The translations under genes were made by a program, and so were the position numbers. A model generated the notes under the pieces. That model saw only the letters and a program-made list of their open reading frames with translations. It ran no database searches and was not told the DNA's origin. Shown here one piece after another: positions 35,836 to 46,218 of a stretch of 64,000 nt of DNA (the first letter of the stretch is position 1; every line of letters begins with the position of its first letter). The stretch comes from Mytilus californianus (lineage: Eukaryota; Mollusca; Bivalvia; Mytilida; Mytilidae), in the NCBI RefSeq assembly GCF_021869535.1, contig NW_026262701.1, forward strand, positions 50,781,278 to 50,845,277. The letters run 5' to 3'.

Positions 35836-37000
35836 ACACATCGAACAAAAAAAAAAAACCAATATACATACACTCCCTACCTAGCTTCCCTATTTTGAAA
35901 TAAACGTAAACATTTTAAGACATTCAGGTTTATGCCCCATAGCAGTATAGGTTTGAGATATATTAAAACAAACTCAGTAATAGATAAACATATATTTTAT
36001 CATAAACATTAAAAAGGGACGAGAAATACAAATTAATATGAAATGAAAATAGATATATGATGCAAACATGTTTGATTGAAGAGAAAAACAATGTAAAGTT
36101 GAGTAAGATTTCGGAAAAAGGTGACTATTTAAAAATAACTTTGTATACCAAACAAATCTTGATACTACATCGGGTGAAAAAAATCGTTAAGTTCATTCTC
36201 TGATTGAAGAAAAATCTTGCTGAATAACACTATTGATTTCTCATTTACAAAAGTATGATTGAACGAGTATCTAGCATCCAAATAATTAATTTACCGACGT
36301 TGTAGTAGGGGGTTCACCTGGCTTATGGGAGATAAAATCAGTAAAGTGTTTGTAATAGACAGTTTCATTGATAACTATTCAGCATTCTTGTGATTCAGAT
36401 TTTAAATGATCTGTGTTTATAAGAAGGTTAGAATATATGTTTGAAATGGTTTGACACAAACGTACCAGTGATTTTCAGAGTTATGTCCCTTAGCTACGCA
36501 TATCAAGTGAAATCATCTATAAATCAATAGCGAACAACAAATTAAGAAACTCGTCCAATATAACAGGAAGAACCAATGGTAAAAACTACAACAGCAAGCA
36601 CTGATATATAATGAGATAATAACATTTTAATGGTATTTGCAAACGAAGTGTAATTTGAAAAATAAAACAACAAAAATATGTAACTATTTTACAATGAAAT
36701 GATTTGAGAATGTGCAGAAATCATAAGGAAAAAGTTTCTTTGTTATTTTTTCGTCTCATAACAGAAAAATGATTGATGGTCAGTGATATTTGGAGTATTA
36801 AAATCAAATATTTCAGGCACGAATCACTTTATCATGTTTAAGTGGTTGGAATTTTTCGGCAGCGATTTTTCGTGCTTGTGAGGAAGACAAAAAATTGCTT
36901 TTTTAAATCAATTTGAAAGTAAAGATAGGATGTTTTTAAAATCAGTTTCATTATTGATGCAATCCTTGCATAGAACTATGTTTAAAAAGTTAACTACGTT
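35836..37000. other. No supported feature; region downstream of the lectin-like receptor gene
   Basis: AT-rich, no repeat family recognised. Confidence 0.4.
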
Positions 37001-37001
37001 T

Positions 37002-37007
37002 TTTATT
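37002..37007 (-). promoter_or_regulatory. Candidate polyadenylation signal of the lectin-like receptor gene
   Basis: AATAAA on the minus strand, 113 bases after the stop codon. Motif and distance are typical. Confidence 0.5.
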
Positions 37008-37119
37008 ATAAATGATAAACAGATACATTTTAATGATACACCAAAGAAATGCAATAAAAAATCTACGAAGTTAATGCTATGTACAGAATATATACAGATG
37101 AGTTTTCTATTTTCTAACT

Positions 37120-37346
37120 TCACGAAATGAAGCACGTGTCATTTGATTCTGCTCCCAACAGATTCAATCCCCATTCAATAGGCGCTTCTTGAAGGTCACT
37201 CACGCAGATGTTTGTAGCGTTTGGTGAGGCAACGGTATTGTTAGCTGCAGGTAGGGTGCCATTGTTGGAACCAGATCCACCTATCCATTGGTAAAATCCT
37301 CTGTCGTTGTTAAATACAGTGCCAACAAGTATATCATCATTGATAT
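37120..37346 (-). CDS. Lectin-like receptor exon 4: domain core and stop
   Basis: Encodes DINDDILVGTVFNNDRGFYQ, then WIGGSGSNN, a glycosylation-rich loop (NNT, NAT, NDT) and ICV...EWG...DTCFIS with TGA. The acceptor is duplicated: an identical CCTTTTTAG lies exactly 36 bases upstream (exon start 37382), which would add 12 residues in frame. Confidence 0.75.
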
Positions 37347-40300
37347 CTAAAAAGGACAAACAAAGTATATCATCATTGATATCTAAAAAGGACAAACAGT
37401 TATATATTAATCACAATTTGATTGCAATTCAGACCGTTTCCACGCTTCCCTTACAATGATCCAAAAACACTCCGTTCTACTTTCTGTTTTAACTACTATT
37501 AAATAAACCAATGAAATTTCTGCCTTCAAGTTTTTTGAAGGTGTGCATCATTACAGCAAAACTCGGAGGACCCTGAAAGATTGTTTAATCAGAAAGTAGA
37601 ACGGATCGTTGGCAGATATTTGTAAGCAAAGCGTGGACAAAGAAGCTGTATGTTAATCAAATTGTATAAATCACATTCTTCGCGATATACAAACGATAAT
37701 ATAGATTTTCTAAAAGGGAGTTCTAGGAAGCTCCACTTAAAATAAGGGGTTTCCAGACTTAATTTTGTAGATGTTTTACGTGATTTTTTTTTTATTTCGA
37801 TAAAAGGCAAGGCTCTAGATCCCTTATCGTCCAGTATTAATTTACCTTGAATCTGTCTGATTTTCTGAAAATACTCATCAACTTCGTTGGTACCGGCCTC
37901 CTGAAATTATATAGTAAAATTGCTAGTAATATAAAAAGGCAAAGAAAATGTTCACAAGGCGAAAAAGATATATACGAGAAGTCGTTGGCATCGAAAGCAA
38001 AAACCATGCAAAACAGTTTGGTATTCTGTGAAAATTTAAAGTTTAATCTAAACGAACAGTATCAAACCTAAGGGTGGCAATTTCATTTCACTTTCAAAAA
38101 GTGGGGGACTATGTTTTTGTTTTTGCCCCTCCCCTTTTTGACAAAAACTTTTGAATATAGAAAATGAAAACGAAAGAGGACACTGACTAACTTCTAGACT
38201 ATTAGAATATAGAACACGTTTATTCACTTGTCACTTTCAAAAGTTTGCCCCTCCCCCTACTTTTCAGTCTACTCCTACGCCACTGGTATATGTAAATACA
38301 CACTTAAATACATGTTGTTTTCCGTATTGTGATAATCATCTTGGTTTCATACTATGTAACAAGAAAAGACAGACGATACTGAGCACTTTACTCTTTAATA
38401 ACATTAAATCAATGTCAATAGGATGATTTATTTAAGTGTCTAGACTGTACAGTTTAAACTAATAAGGCTCTGATTCCCCCAGGCAAAGTTGACCTTAGAT
38501 GGATTTGGTCATTATTTTTAGAACCTTTTTGGTCATATAGCTCTTCAGCTGTTTCGTTTCTTAAACATCTTTGGCTTTTAAATATTCGACTTTGAGCGTT
38601 CCGGATGAAGTTAAGTCCAGAAAAGCGCTTCGGATGTATGCAATATAAAAAGTGTTGTTTTCATTTTTTATAACGTTTTTCTAAAAGTTTTGTTTAACAG
38701 ATCTTATTCACCATGCAGTGCAAACAAGTGTCTTCATTGAAAAAGTGTCATAGTTTGTAAATAAATGGCATACTGTTTGGCAAAAAATTGGCATCTATAG
38801 TTTCAATATTGATTTTCAGACATCCATTAATTTACTTTTTATGTAAATGAAAAGAGACGTGGGATACACCAATGCGACAGCAATCTAATATGGACAAAAA
38901 TGAATGAAATAACAGGTCAACATATGGTCTCCAGTGATAGCTATAGTTGTCTGTACTATATATATAAATAAGGAGATGTGGTATGATTACCATGCAATGA
39001 TACAACTATCCACCAAAATTCAAATGAAGTGGATGTAAGCAATATTAGGCAACCGTACGGCCCTCAACAATGAGAAAAACCCATACCGTATAGTGGGCTA
39101 TAAAAGGCCCCGACATGAAAAATATGAAACAATTCAAATGAGAAAAACTAACGGCCTAATTTTTACAAAACAATTTACGAAAAACAAACAAGACAGACAT
39201 GAACCAACGACAACTACTGCACTACAGTCTGCTCACTTGGGACAGGCACATAAAGAATGTGGCGGGGTGAAACATGTTTGAAGGCGCCAATCCTCCCCTA
39301 ACCTGGGACAGTGGTGTGACCATTTTTCTAAGGGTTGGGATATTGAATATGAAGTTTAAAAACGCAAGACCATAAACATTTGACCGGACATGAACAGTTA
39401 TTTAGGAATCGATAGCAGTGTCAATTAAATGTGACTACAAAATTTCAAGGGTAGACAAATCTAAATGTCTGACGAAATGTAAAATAAAATGCTTTTTGGG
39501 AATTTGAAAATTGTTTGTGGATCTATGTAGGCGTTTACATCATTAATTCAACATGTTTAAAGTAGGAACTTAATACGCCTCTTATTCATAGATCTGATAG
39601 CTAAGAAGAAAAATTATTATGAAGTTTTCGCAGTACTAGGCAACACGCATAAACATTTAGTTTTCAAATTTAAAATGCTGTTTTATATATTTCAAATCAA
39701 TATTACTTTTAATAATAGATGAAATAAAAACATAAAGCACGACGTTAGCATCACTTTAAAAGTTATTTTGATATCGACAAATATATTTGAGTTAATCATC
39801 ATTGTAGATAAGAACCATATATATATACAAAATGTATCCATTTCACAATTAAAAAAAACAGTACTTTAATTTTGTTAAGCGGTATGGAATGTTTGAATGA
39901 TAACTCAATTGATATACCAATTCTTTTGAAAAGTTGAAGGACGTATTTCAATAAGTGAAGGAGCCCCTAGAGCTGAGTCAGATAAAGATTCAGGTTTTTG
40001 TTATCTGAAACAAAAAAAAGATTTCTAATTATGAGTTTGAATGTTCCTTTGGTATCTTTCGACTCTCTATTCTAAAGTTTGAACAGTAATCTTGCCTGTT
40101 TAAAAAAATGTAAAGCAATATACCTTTGTTTAAAATCAAAGATGACAATTGGATCCTCGCAACTATTGTAAAAATACTCTTTTGTCAACACTTGGTAAAC
40201 TATTTTCCTCCTTACTGCATAAGCCTTTGCGAATATAAATTACTCGAAGGTAACGTTACATGAACGGAACATTCTTTCGAGATATACAGAAGTTGTATGA

Positions 40301-43300
40301 TAATGCATTGAATGCAAAATCACCTACGAATTCACAATTACATGGGTCCGACAATCCTTTGCGAACTGGGAATAAGACCGGGAAAAACTCTTTCCATCTC
40401 TCGTATTAGTTATTTTTGAAATAGAAATAATATAGTATTGAATTCTTTTCATCTGAAATCTTTATGTAAGGTAAATATATATAATAACTATATATATTTA
40501 TATAGGCTGATGATACTGTTATATTTTTACAACAGGTTTTATTTATACAGTCTATGTCGGATGAATATGCAATATAATGTAAATATTGGCATTTGAAAAT
40601 CATTATTAATAAGACTTTTCTAAAGAAAATATTTCAGATGGATTGACATTGCTTTTGAGCAAAATGAAACAGTGAAGGAATACAAATATTTAAGATTTTG
40701 TTCAGGTAAAGTGGATCATTTCCTTCCACAATGATATACTAAAAGGAACATGCAAAGAAAGATATGTATGGTATTCTGAGAATAGATTTGTTTTTTTATA
40801 GGTTATTTGAAAAGATTGAAACGGCATCAGAAGTAATTGACTTCGATAACTTAGATTATTAGAATAGGTGCATTGTAAGTTTTGATCTATGCTATTTGCA
40901 TCTTACTGCCAACTGTAAGTTAAGTAGTCTATTCAGAAGTTGGCACACGAGAAGAATTATAAATGGTAAATAAGTCGTCTCATAGTTTGATAAATTGCTT
41001 TTAATTTACTAAAACAATTATTTGAAACAAAGTGGATAATGTGAATGAAAACTATTTTAGATTTTCAATGTCAAATATTTGGCATATAGGAATAATTGAA
41101 AAGTCGACAAATGGGTGGTAAAAGTGATCATAAATTAAAAAAAATATGCTTTTATTTTACCATATAATTTTTTATATAACCATGTATTTTGTTTCCAATT
41201 TTATTCGTTGAAGTAATCACTTGACAGTTGAGACGAAAATATGGAATGAATCTGCAACAAATGAAAGAAAATACAACATCTGTGAATCAAATGACATCGG
41301 TGACGAATACCACTACATTATGCCTAGTACTGTTCAAATAGTGATATAATTTTTTCCAACTGATTATTATTGTTCAAACCTAAATACCTAAAAACGCGGT
41401 AGATTATTTAATTCTTCAAACAACGTTGTACTTGAAAACTTTAGATTAAGGAAATATATAACCACAAAAGGTAGTCATCCAAGCTATTTCTTTGGTTTTT
41501 GTACATTATTCACAAATGTATGTAGTATATGTATTGTATTATACCCCGCGGTAAAGTTAATTCAGTTATTTGATTAAATTGAATAGAAATTTATATATAG
41601 AAGAAGTGGATATATATGAAACTGGAGCCCCATGATATATGAAAGGTGTAAGAAAGTGTTGTCTTTTATTTGATTGACGTAACATTATTTGCAGTTTAGA
41701 TCTGCCTTTACCTAAACGTTTACATTCACACATAACATAACAGTTAAAGCTTAGCACGAGAACGAGAGAAAGTAGACTAGTCTGGAAAGGGTACACAATT
41801 TATCGATATGAATGCCGTTAATTTGTTCAAAAGTTCAACCACACTGTATCAGTTTATAATAGTTCTGTTAAAGTTATAGAACAGAAAAAAAGTTGGATAT
41901 GAAATTTTCCAAGGGCTGTTATTTCTGTGAAAAGTAGGTCAACTAGAACGAAACTCGATCCGTAAGTCATCATTATAGTTACACTAATGTTCAAAGCAAA
42001 ATAAAAAATGTCCGGACAACTGTTTAATTTCAAAAGCACTGACGTGCGGACGAAGAAAACACTATATGCACTGACCACTAACACTTATGCAAACTGGAAA
42101 GGGGTGATAGAAATGAACACTACTGATACACAACTATAGATATGGCCATCAATGTGGATTAGGCATTAGTTGTGAATCGCAATCTTTTTGCCACACAAAC
42201 AAGATATGTCAGATACATACTTAGAAAATGACATGTAAACATTAACTGCGAGTAAAGTTAGCAGGTGATATTTGCATGAATATCATTACAAAATACGAAC
42301 TTACCGGCTCTACAACTGTCCAGTTTACGTCGAAATAGCTATCAAAGAAACAAGTCTTCTCTCCAGCTAATATAATCCATCCTTCAAAACATGAGTCCTG
42401 CAGTCCATCTGAAATAAAATCGTAGTCTACAAAATTTTCCAAAATGACACATATTAGAATACGAAAGTAGGAGATACGCAAGCTTTTATATCAAAATATA
42501 ATATTTTTTTGCATTTATTTCAATATTATTAGTTAACATATGTATCATTATATACTTAAAAACCCACGTTGCGAGTTTTCTCCTAGTATCGGAATTCATA
42601 CTTCATAAGTGTTATTTTCATTTTGGAATAGTCTTAATAGGACGAAGCTTCCGTTCCATGGGATGCTTATCTTGTCAACACACTATGTTTCTCTCCGTTT
42701 TGAGGTTATGTGTATCTGCTTATACCAGACGTGTCACGCTTCATCTTTTTTTGGTAAAGTTTCTATCTATTGTTTGTAAAGTTTACTTTAAAATTTTAAT
42801 TTCTGACATATACTCCAAAAGTGATGTGATCTGTTTTTTCTATGTGGTATATTTGGCGTTTCTTATAATATTTATGCAACAACCATGTTTCTTCTGCTAG
42901 CGATCTTCAACAAATTAAAATTTATCAACAATCATTGTTTGAATTTCCAATTATAATATTTTGGAGCACAATCGTTACGATATTAATCTTTAATAACTAT
43001 TTCGTCTTTTGTAGGGTTTAATGTTAAGAAATGATTTATATTTTTTGTCTTTTCTAACAAAACCACAAGCGAAGCAGAAGAAGGTTGTCACATAAACACT
43101 AGTTGTGCGTATGCCAGTCATGTGTAATATTCGTTTTATTTCAAATTATGTTTTAAAAAAGTAAATAAAATGTTTTAGCACAGCTTACACATAGTTAAGT
43201 ATTTAAAAAAATCCTACAACAATATCAATAAGTCCTACTTTTTATATATGATGGACATTGTCAGTGTTTTCATGGTATTTTTCAAATAATACAACGTAAC

Positions 43301-45176
43301 GTTTTAAGCAATCGTATAATTATTGAGACAGCATTTACAAGCGCTGCCATATGTGTACATATTTATGAACAGGGGCGTAGCTACCTCCTTAATGAAGTGG
43401 AATCACAAACTAAAGGGCGAGGGTTCTGGGGCCGCCTTATTCCCCCAGGAGGTCCAGGGCAAAGCCCTGGTAGGGGGACTAGGGAGGCAAAGCCCCCAAA
43501 AGCTCCGCATATATAGCGTTTCAAAACAATCCCAACCGTAATAAAACTTGGTCATCTTTGTTGTGTTTTTTTTAGGGCAACTATTTGTTCAACTTCGAAT
43601 CGAATGAAATAAACATTGTCGTTTTCGTTTTTTGTACGCTGTGAGAGCTTTTAAAATCACGGAGATTTGTTCCATATGCTAGTATTTGTATTGAGCAAAT
43701 TAGATGTATAAAAAACAAACAATAGACATAAACACAATTCTATATGTGGAGTTTCTGTTAGCATAAACATCATTGGATACCAAATACTTGGTGGACACAT
43801 ACTCCAATATACTGCTTAACATATGTATTTAGATGTTTTAAAATTTTTGTGGTTAAACTCTACAAGAGAGAGATAGGAATTTCTAATTTTACGCAGTTAA
43901 GAATTCTCGATGTTGAAATTAATGAACTTTTTCAGAGGGAATGGTACTTTGATGACGATCTTTTATGATCTGCGTTTGTTAATTATCCAGCTAATTAATA
44001 TACTCGGACAGAAAATTCATTATAAAATTGAATAACCAAATAGTCCAGTAAAACGAGTTAGAATTAACAATCTATCTAAATGCCTTCACAATCAACTATT
44101 CGAATAGCCGGCCCATATAGAAACTATTTCGAATTATCGAATCTATATACAAGATGGTTTATTTTGTAAAATAGATAAAAACGTAATGCATGTACTGGAA
44201 AATGTGTACTTTTTTTTATAATGACAGCAGTTCCAACTTCTCAACTGCAAGTATACGGAAACTATTGATTGATTGAATGGTTATTAATGTCCCGTAGCAA
44301 ATATTACATGCACACCAGGACGAGAATACGTTGACGTGATGTTGTCAAGACCTACATACTTGGTCAGTTTTGAACTAGTTCACAAAGTAACTGTAATTTT
44401 CCCCGGATCGATACGAGTTGAAGAGTCTTCGTTCTAGTAATTTGTGTGCTTTGGGGCGAAGCGAAAAATAATAATTTTCAATTTTTTTGTTAACCCTAAA
44501 GGGATGATGTTTTTTTTTGCACCCAAGGCGAATATACGTTATGGTGGTGGTACCAGCAACTATGTACTAGGTGGTATTTTCTAAATAATGCCCGTAATAT
44601 AAAAAGTTCCGCTAAGTTTACACCAGTTGTATGTATTTATCGTACATATACATGTCTTAAAGGATTAAAAATTTTGCTGCATGTGTATTCCTCTTGCTTT
44701 TATTCTTTGCGTAGTTTTTAAAATTCATACATAGAAAGATCAATTCCTATATGTTAATTTTGTCCCTCTCTCTCTCTCTCTCTCTGTTTTTTTTTGTGTG
44801 AAAATGACGTGGATGCACGTGCTGTCGTGCCTCCGAGTAGCTACGCCCCTGATGAAGAACAATGCAAGATTTGTTTTTAAAAATATCCGATACATTTAAA
44901 AAAAAAAGTAATTTCCCTTTAAAGTGTAGATACATGAGTAAATAGTCTATAGAACTTACTACCAAGAGAGCTTGTTGTACTTCCCGAGGTACAATTTGCA
45001 CATTTCTTCTGAAGTATAAAATGTATCATCATCATCAACAGTATTCCCACTATATATCCAACCAGCATTGCAGCAAGGACGTCTCTTTGTCGTATGTTCT
45101 TCTTCTTAGGATCATTTGTTTTGCTTGGATCCTCTAAAGAACGTGACGTTTCTCCGACTTTCTTAGTGCCCATCAT
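37120..45176 (-). CDS. Type II membrane protein with divergent C-type-lectin-like domain (4 exons, 200 aa)
   Basis: Predicted exons on the minus strand: 44960-45176, 42305-42408, 37846-37900 and 37120-37346; 603 coding bases with all phases closing. Residues 1-32 are a basic cytoplasmic tail, 33-56 a transmembrane helix (VLAAMLVGYIVGILLMMMIH core) with no signal peptide, so type II. A short stalk with CANC (Cys59, Cys62) may allow disulfide dimers. The lectin-like domain starts CFEGWIILAGEKTCFF (Cys79-Cys92, the long-form hairpin pair) and continues with NWT, the FYQWIGG core and Cys173/Cys197. There is no EPN/QPD or WND calcium-sugar motif, and the Cys pair normally joining the first helix to the last strand is missing. 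An in-frame TAA just upstream supports the start. AATAAA lies 113 bases past the stop (37002-37007). The arrangement resembles vertebrate NK-type lectin receptors, probably by convergence; the ligand is unknown. Confidence 0.75.
37329..37401. repeat. 36-bp tandem duplication across a splice acceptor
   Basis: Two near-identical 36-base units (GTATATCATCATTGATATCT followed by AAAAAGGACAAACAAA on the plus strand) cover the intron end and first codons of the lectin-like receptor's last exon. The unit is a multiple of three and stays open, so both acceptors are usable. Confidence 0.85.
37846..37900 (-). CDS. Lectin-like receptor exon 3
   Basis: A 55-base exon between acceptor TAATTTCAG and donor GTAAAT, encoding EAGTNEVDEYFQKIRQIQ. 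It is needed to change phase from 0 to 1 between exons 2 and 4, which supports it. In the fold this is the segment of the first and second helices, but it lacks the usual helix cysteine. Confidence 0.65.
38500..38680 (+). repeat. Dispersed repeat family C copy in receptor intron
   Basis: Unbroken copy: CTTTTTGGTCATATAGCTCT ... CGTTCCGGATGAAG ... AGAAAAGCGCTTCGGATG. Lies between exons 3 and 2 of the lectin-like receptor gene. Confidence 0.8.
38958..39300 (-). repeat. Dispersed repeat family A copy in receptor intron
   Basis: GGAGATGTGGTATGATTACC ... GGCAACCGTACGGCCCTCAA ... GGGACAGGCACATAAAGAAT, the reverse orientation of the copy at 812-1300, diverged. Confidence 0.75.
42305..42408 (-). CDS. 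Lectin-like receptor exon 2: start of the C-type-lectin-like fold
   Basis: Acceptor TTATTTCAG, donor GTAAGT. It encodes NGLQDSCFEGWIILAGEKTC then FFDSYFDVNWTVVEP, matching the usual C-x-x-GW-x(7,8)-C-F/Y opening of long-form C-type-lectin-like domains. Confidence 0.75.
44262..44345 (-). repeat. (CAAT)n-tailed element fragment
   Basis: TTGATTGATTGAATGG followed by GTAGCAAATATTACATGCAC and ACCAGGACGAGAA, a diverged end of this family, nested in the TIR element. Confidence 0.6.
44766..44785. repeat. (CT)n microsatellite
   Basis: About ten consecutive CT units near the right end of the TIR element. Confidence 0.9.
44960..45176 (-). CDS. Lectin-like receptor exon 1: cytoplasmic tail, membrane anchor, stalk
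   Basis: 72 codons plus one base. It begins MMGTKKVGETSRS; the transmembrane segment is at residues 33-56. The GTAAGT donor at 44954-44959 is chosen over an overlapping GTAGTA because it keeps phase with exon 2. Confidence 0.8.
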
Positions 45177-46132
45177 TCTCCTTTAAAACTTTTTAAAAAT
45201 GTTCTAAAAGATTTCTGTTCAAAGAATAAATTATTCAAAGAAATCAATTATAAAGAGTAGAATTACATTACACAATCAATTTCTTTCCAATCTTGTCTAT
45301 AAAAGGTTTGTAAAATCAGTAGAGTGTAATAAGATTTTAAAACATATGATCTCTGTATACTAGAATATTCTAGTTAAACAAAAATTAAAGTTAAAACAAA
45401 TGCACAAATATCTTTAGTTTTCCATAATGGAAATCAACAAAAAAAATGATACAACATATCTTTTACAGTAAATGCGTTTCCTTAAACAATGATACAGCTA
45501 ATGCATATTTGCAAATATTGTAAAATTTACACTTCACAATCGATCTTATCCTATATAGTACTATGTTCACTTAGACTTGTACAGAGAGACAATGCACAAT
45601 CTAATGATACCAAATAAGGATAAAGTTATATATATATACTTGTGAAACCAAGTTTAATCCCCCATTTTCTACACAAGGAAATGCCTGTACCATGTCAGGA
45701 ATATGACAGTTGTTTTCCATTCGTTTGATGTGTTTGAGCTTTTGATTTTTCCATTTGATAAAGGACTTTCTGTTTTGAATTTTCCTTCGAGTTCGGTATT
45801 TTTGCTATTTTACTTTCTATTACCATCTTACATTTTTAATATTTAATATACCATATTAGAATGAATAGATTAAAAAAGTCTTACGTTTCAGATGTTTCGT
45901 ATATAAATTTGTGCGTTTATGAAAATTGAAAAATTAGCACATTTTCATAATAAAACATTAAACATATGATTTCATTCCTAAAAGTAAACAACAATATAAA
46001 AATGACACACATGTATCTAGAATGAATGTTAATGATACAATGATTATAAATATAATTTTGATAACTAGCTTCAAGGTTTTTTTTTTTTCAATTATGTACA
46101 ACAACAATATATTTCACTTTTGTGCAGGATCA

Positions 46133-46218
46133 TCAGTTTCTATCAAATGGAATCTGCTCATAGTTACTGTCTGTCAATGTATCTCTGTTATGTCCTGTGT
46201 TTCCTTCATCTGCTTGCC
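46133..46218 (-). CDS. Ig receptor exon 13: C-terminal tail with ITIM-like Tyr888 and stop
   Basis: After a strong TTGTTTCAG acceptor it encodes QADEGNTGHNRDTLT, then DSNYEQIPFDRN and TGA. SNYEQI matches the ITIM pattern. Candidate polyadenylation variant ATTAAA is present on this strand near 45842. Confidence 0.75.

Larger units (their letters stand above)
43365..44856. mobile_element. TIR element with 5-bp target duplication in lectin-receptor intron 1
   Basis: Perfect 15-base inverted ends CAGGGGCGTAGCTAC (43370-43384) and the complement (44837-44851), flanked by ATGAA on both sides (43365-43369 and 44852-44856). No transposase frame is present; the 5' part holds a G-rich, GGCAAAGCCC-type palindromic segment and the 3' part a (CT)n run. 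The CAGGGGCG end and short duplication suggest a non-autonomous hAT-type element (class inferred). Confidence 0.82.

Noticed and set aside
44919-44959. C-terminal residues FYRLFTHVSTL after the first lectin-receptor exon
   Set aside because: These lie beyond a GTAAGT donor and are intronic.
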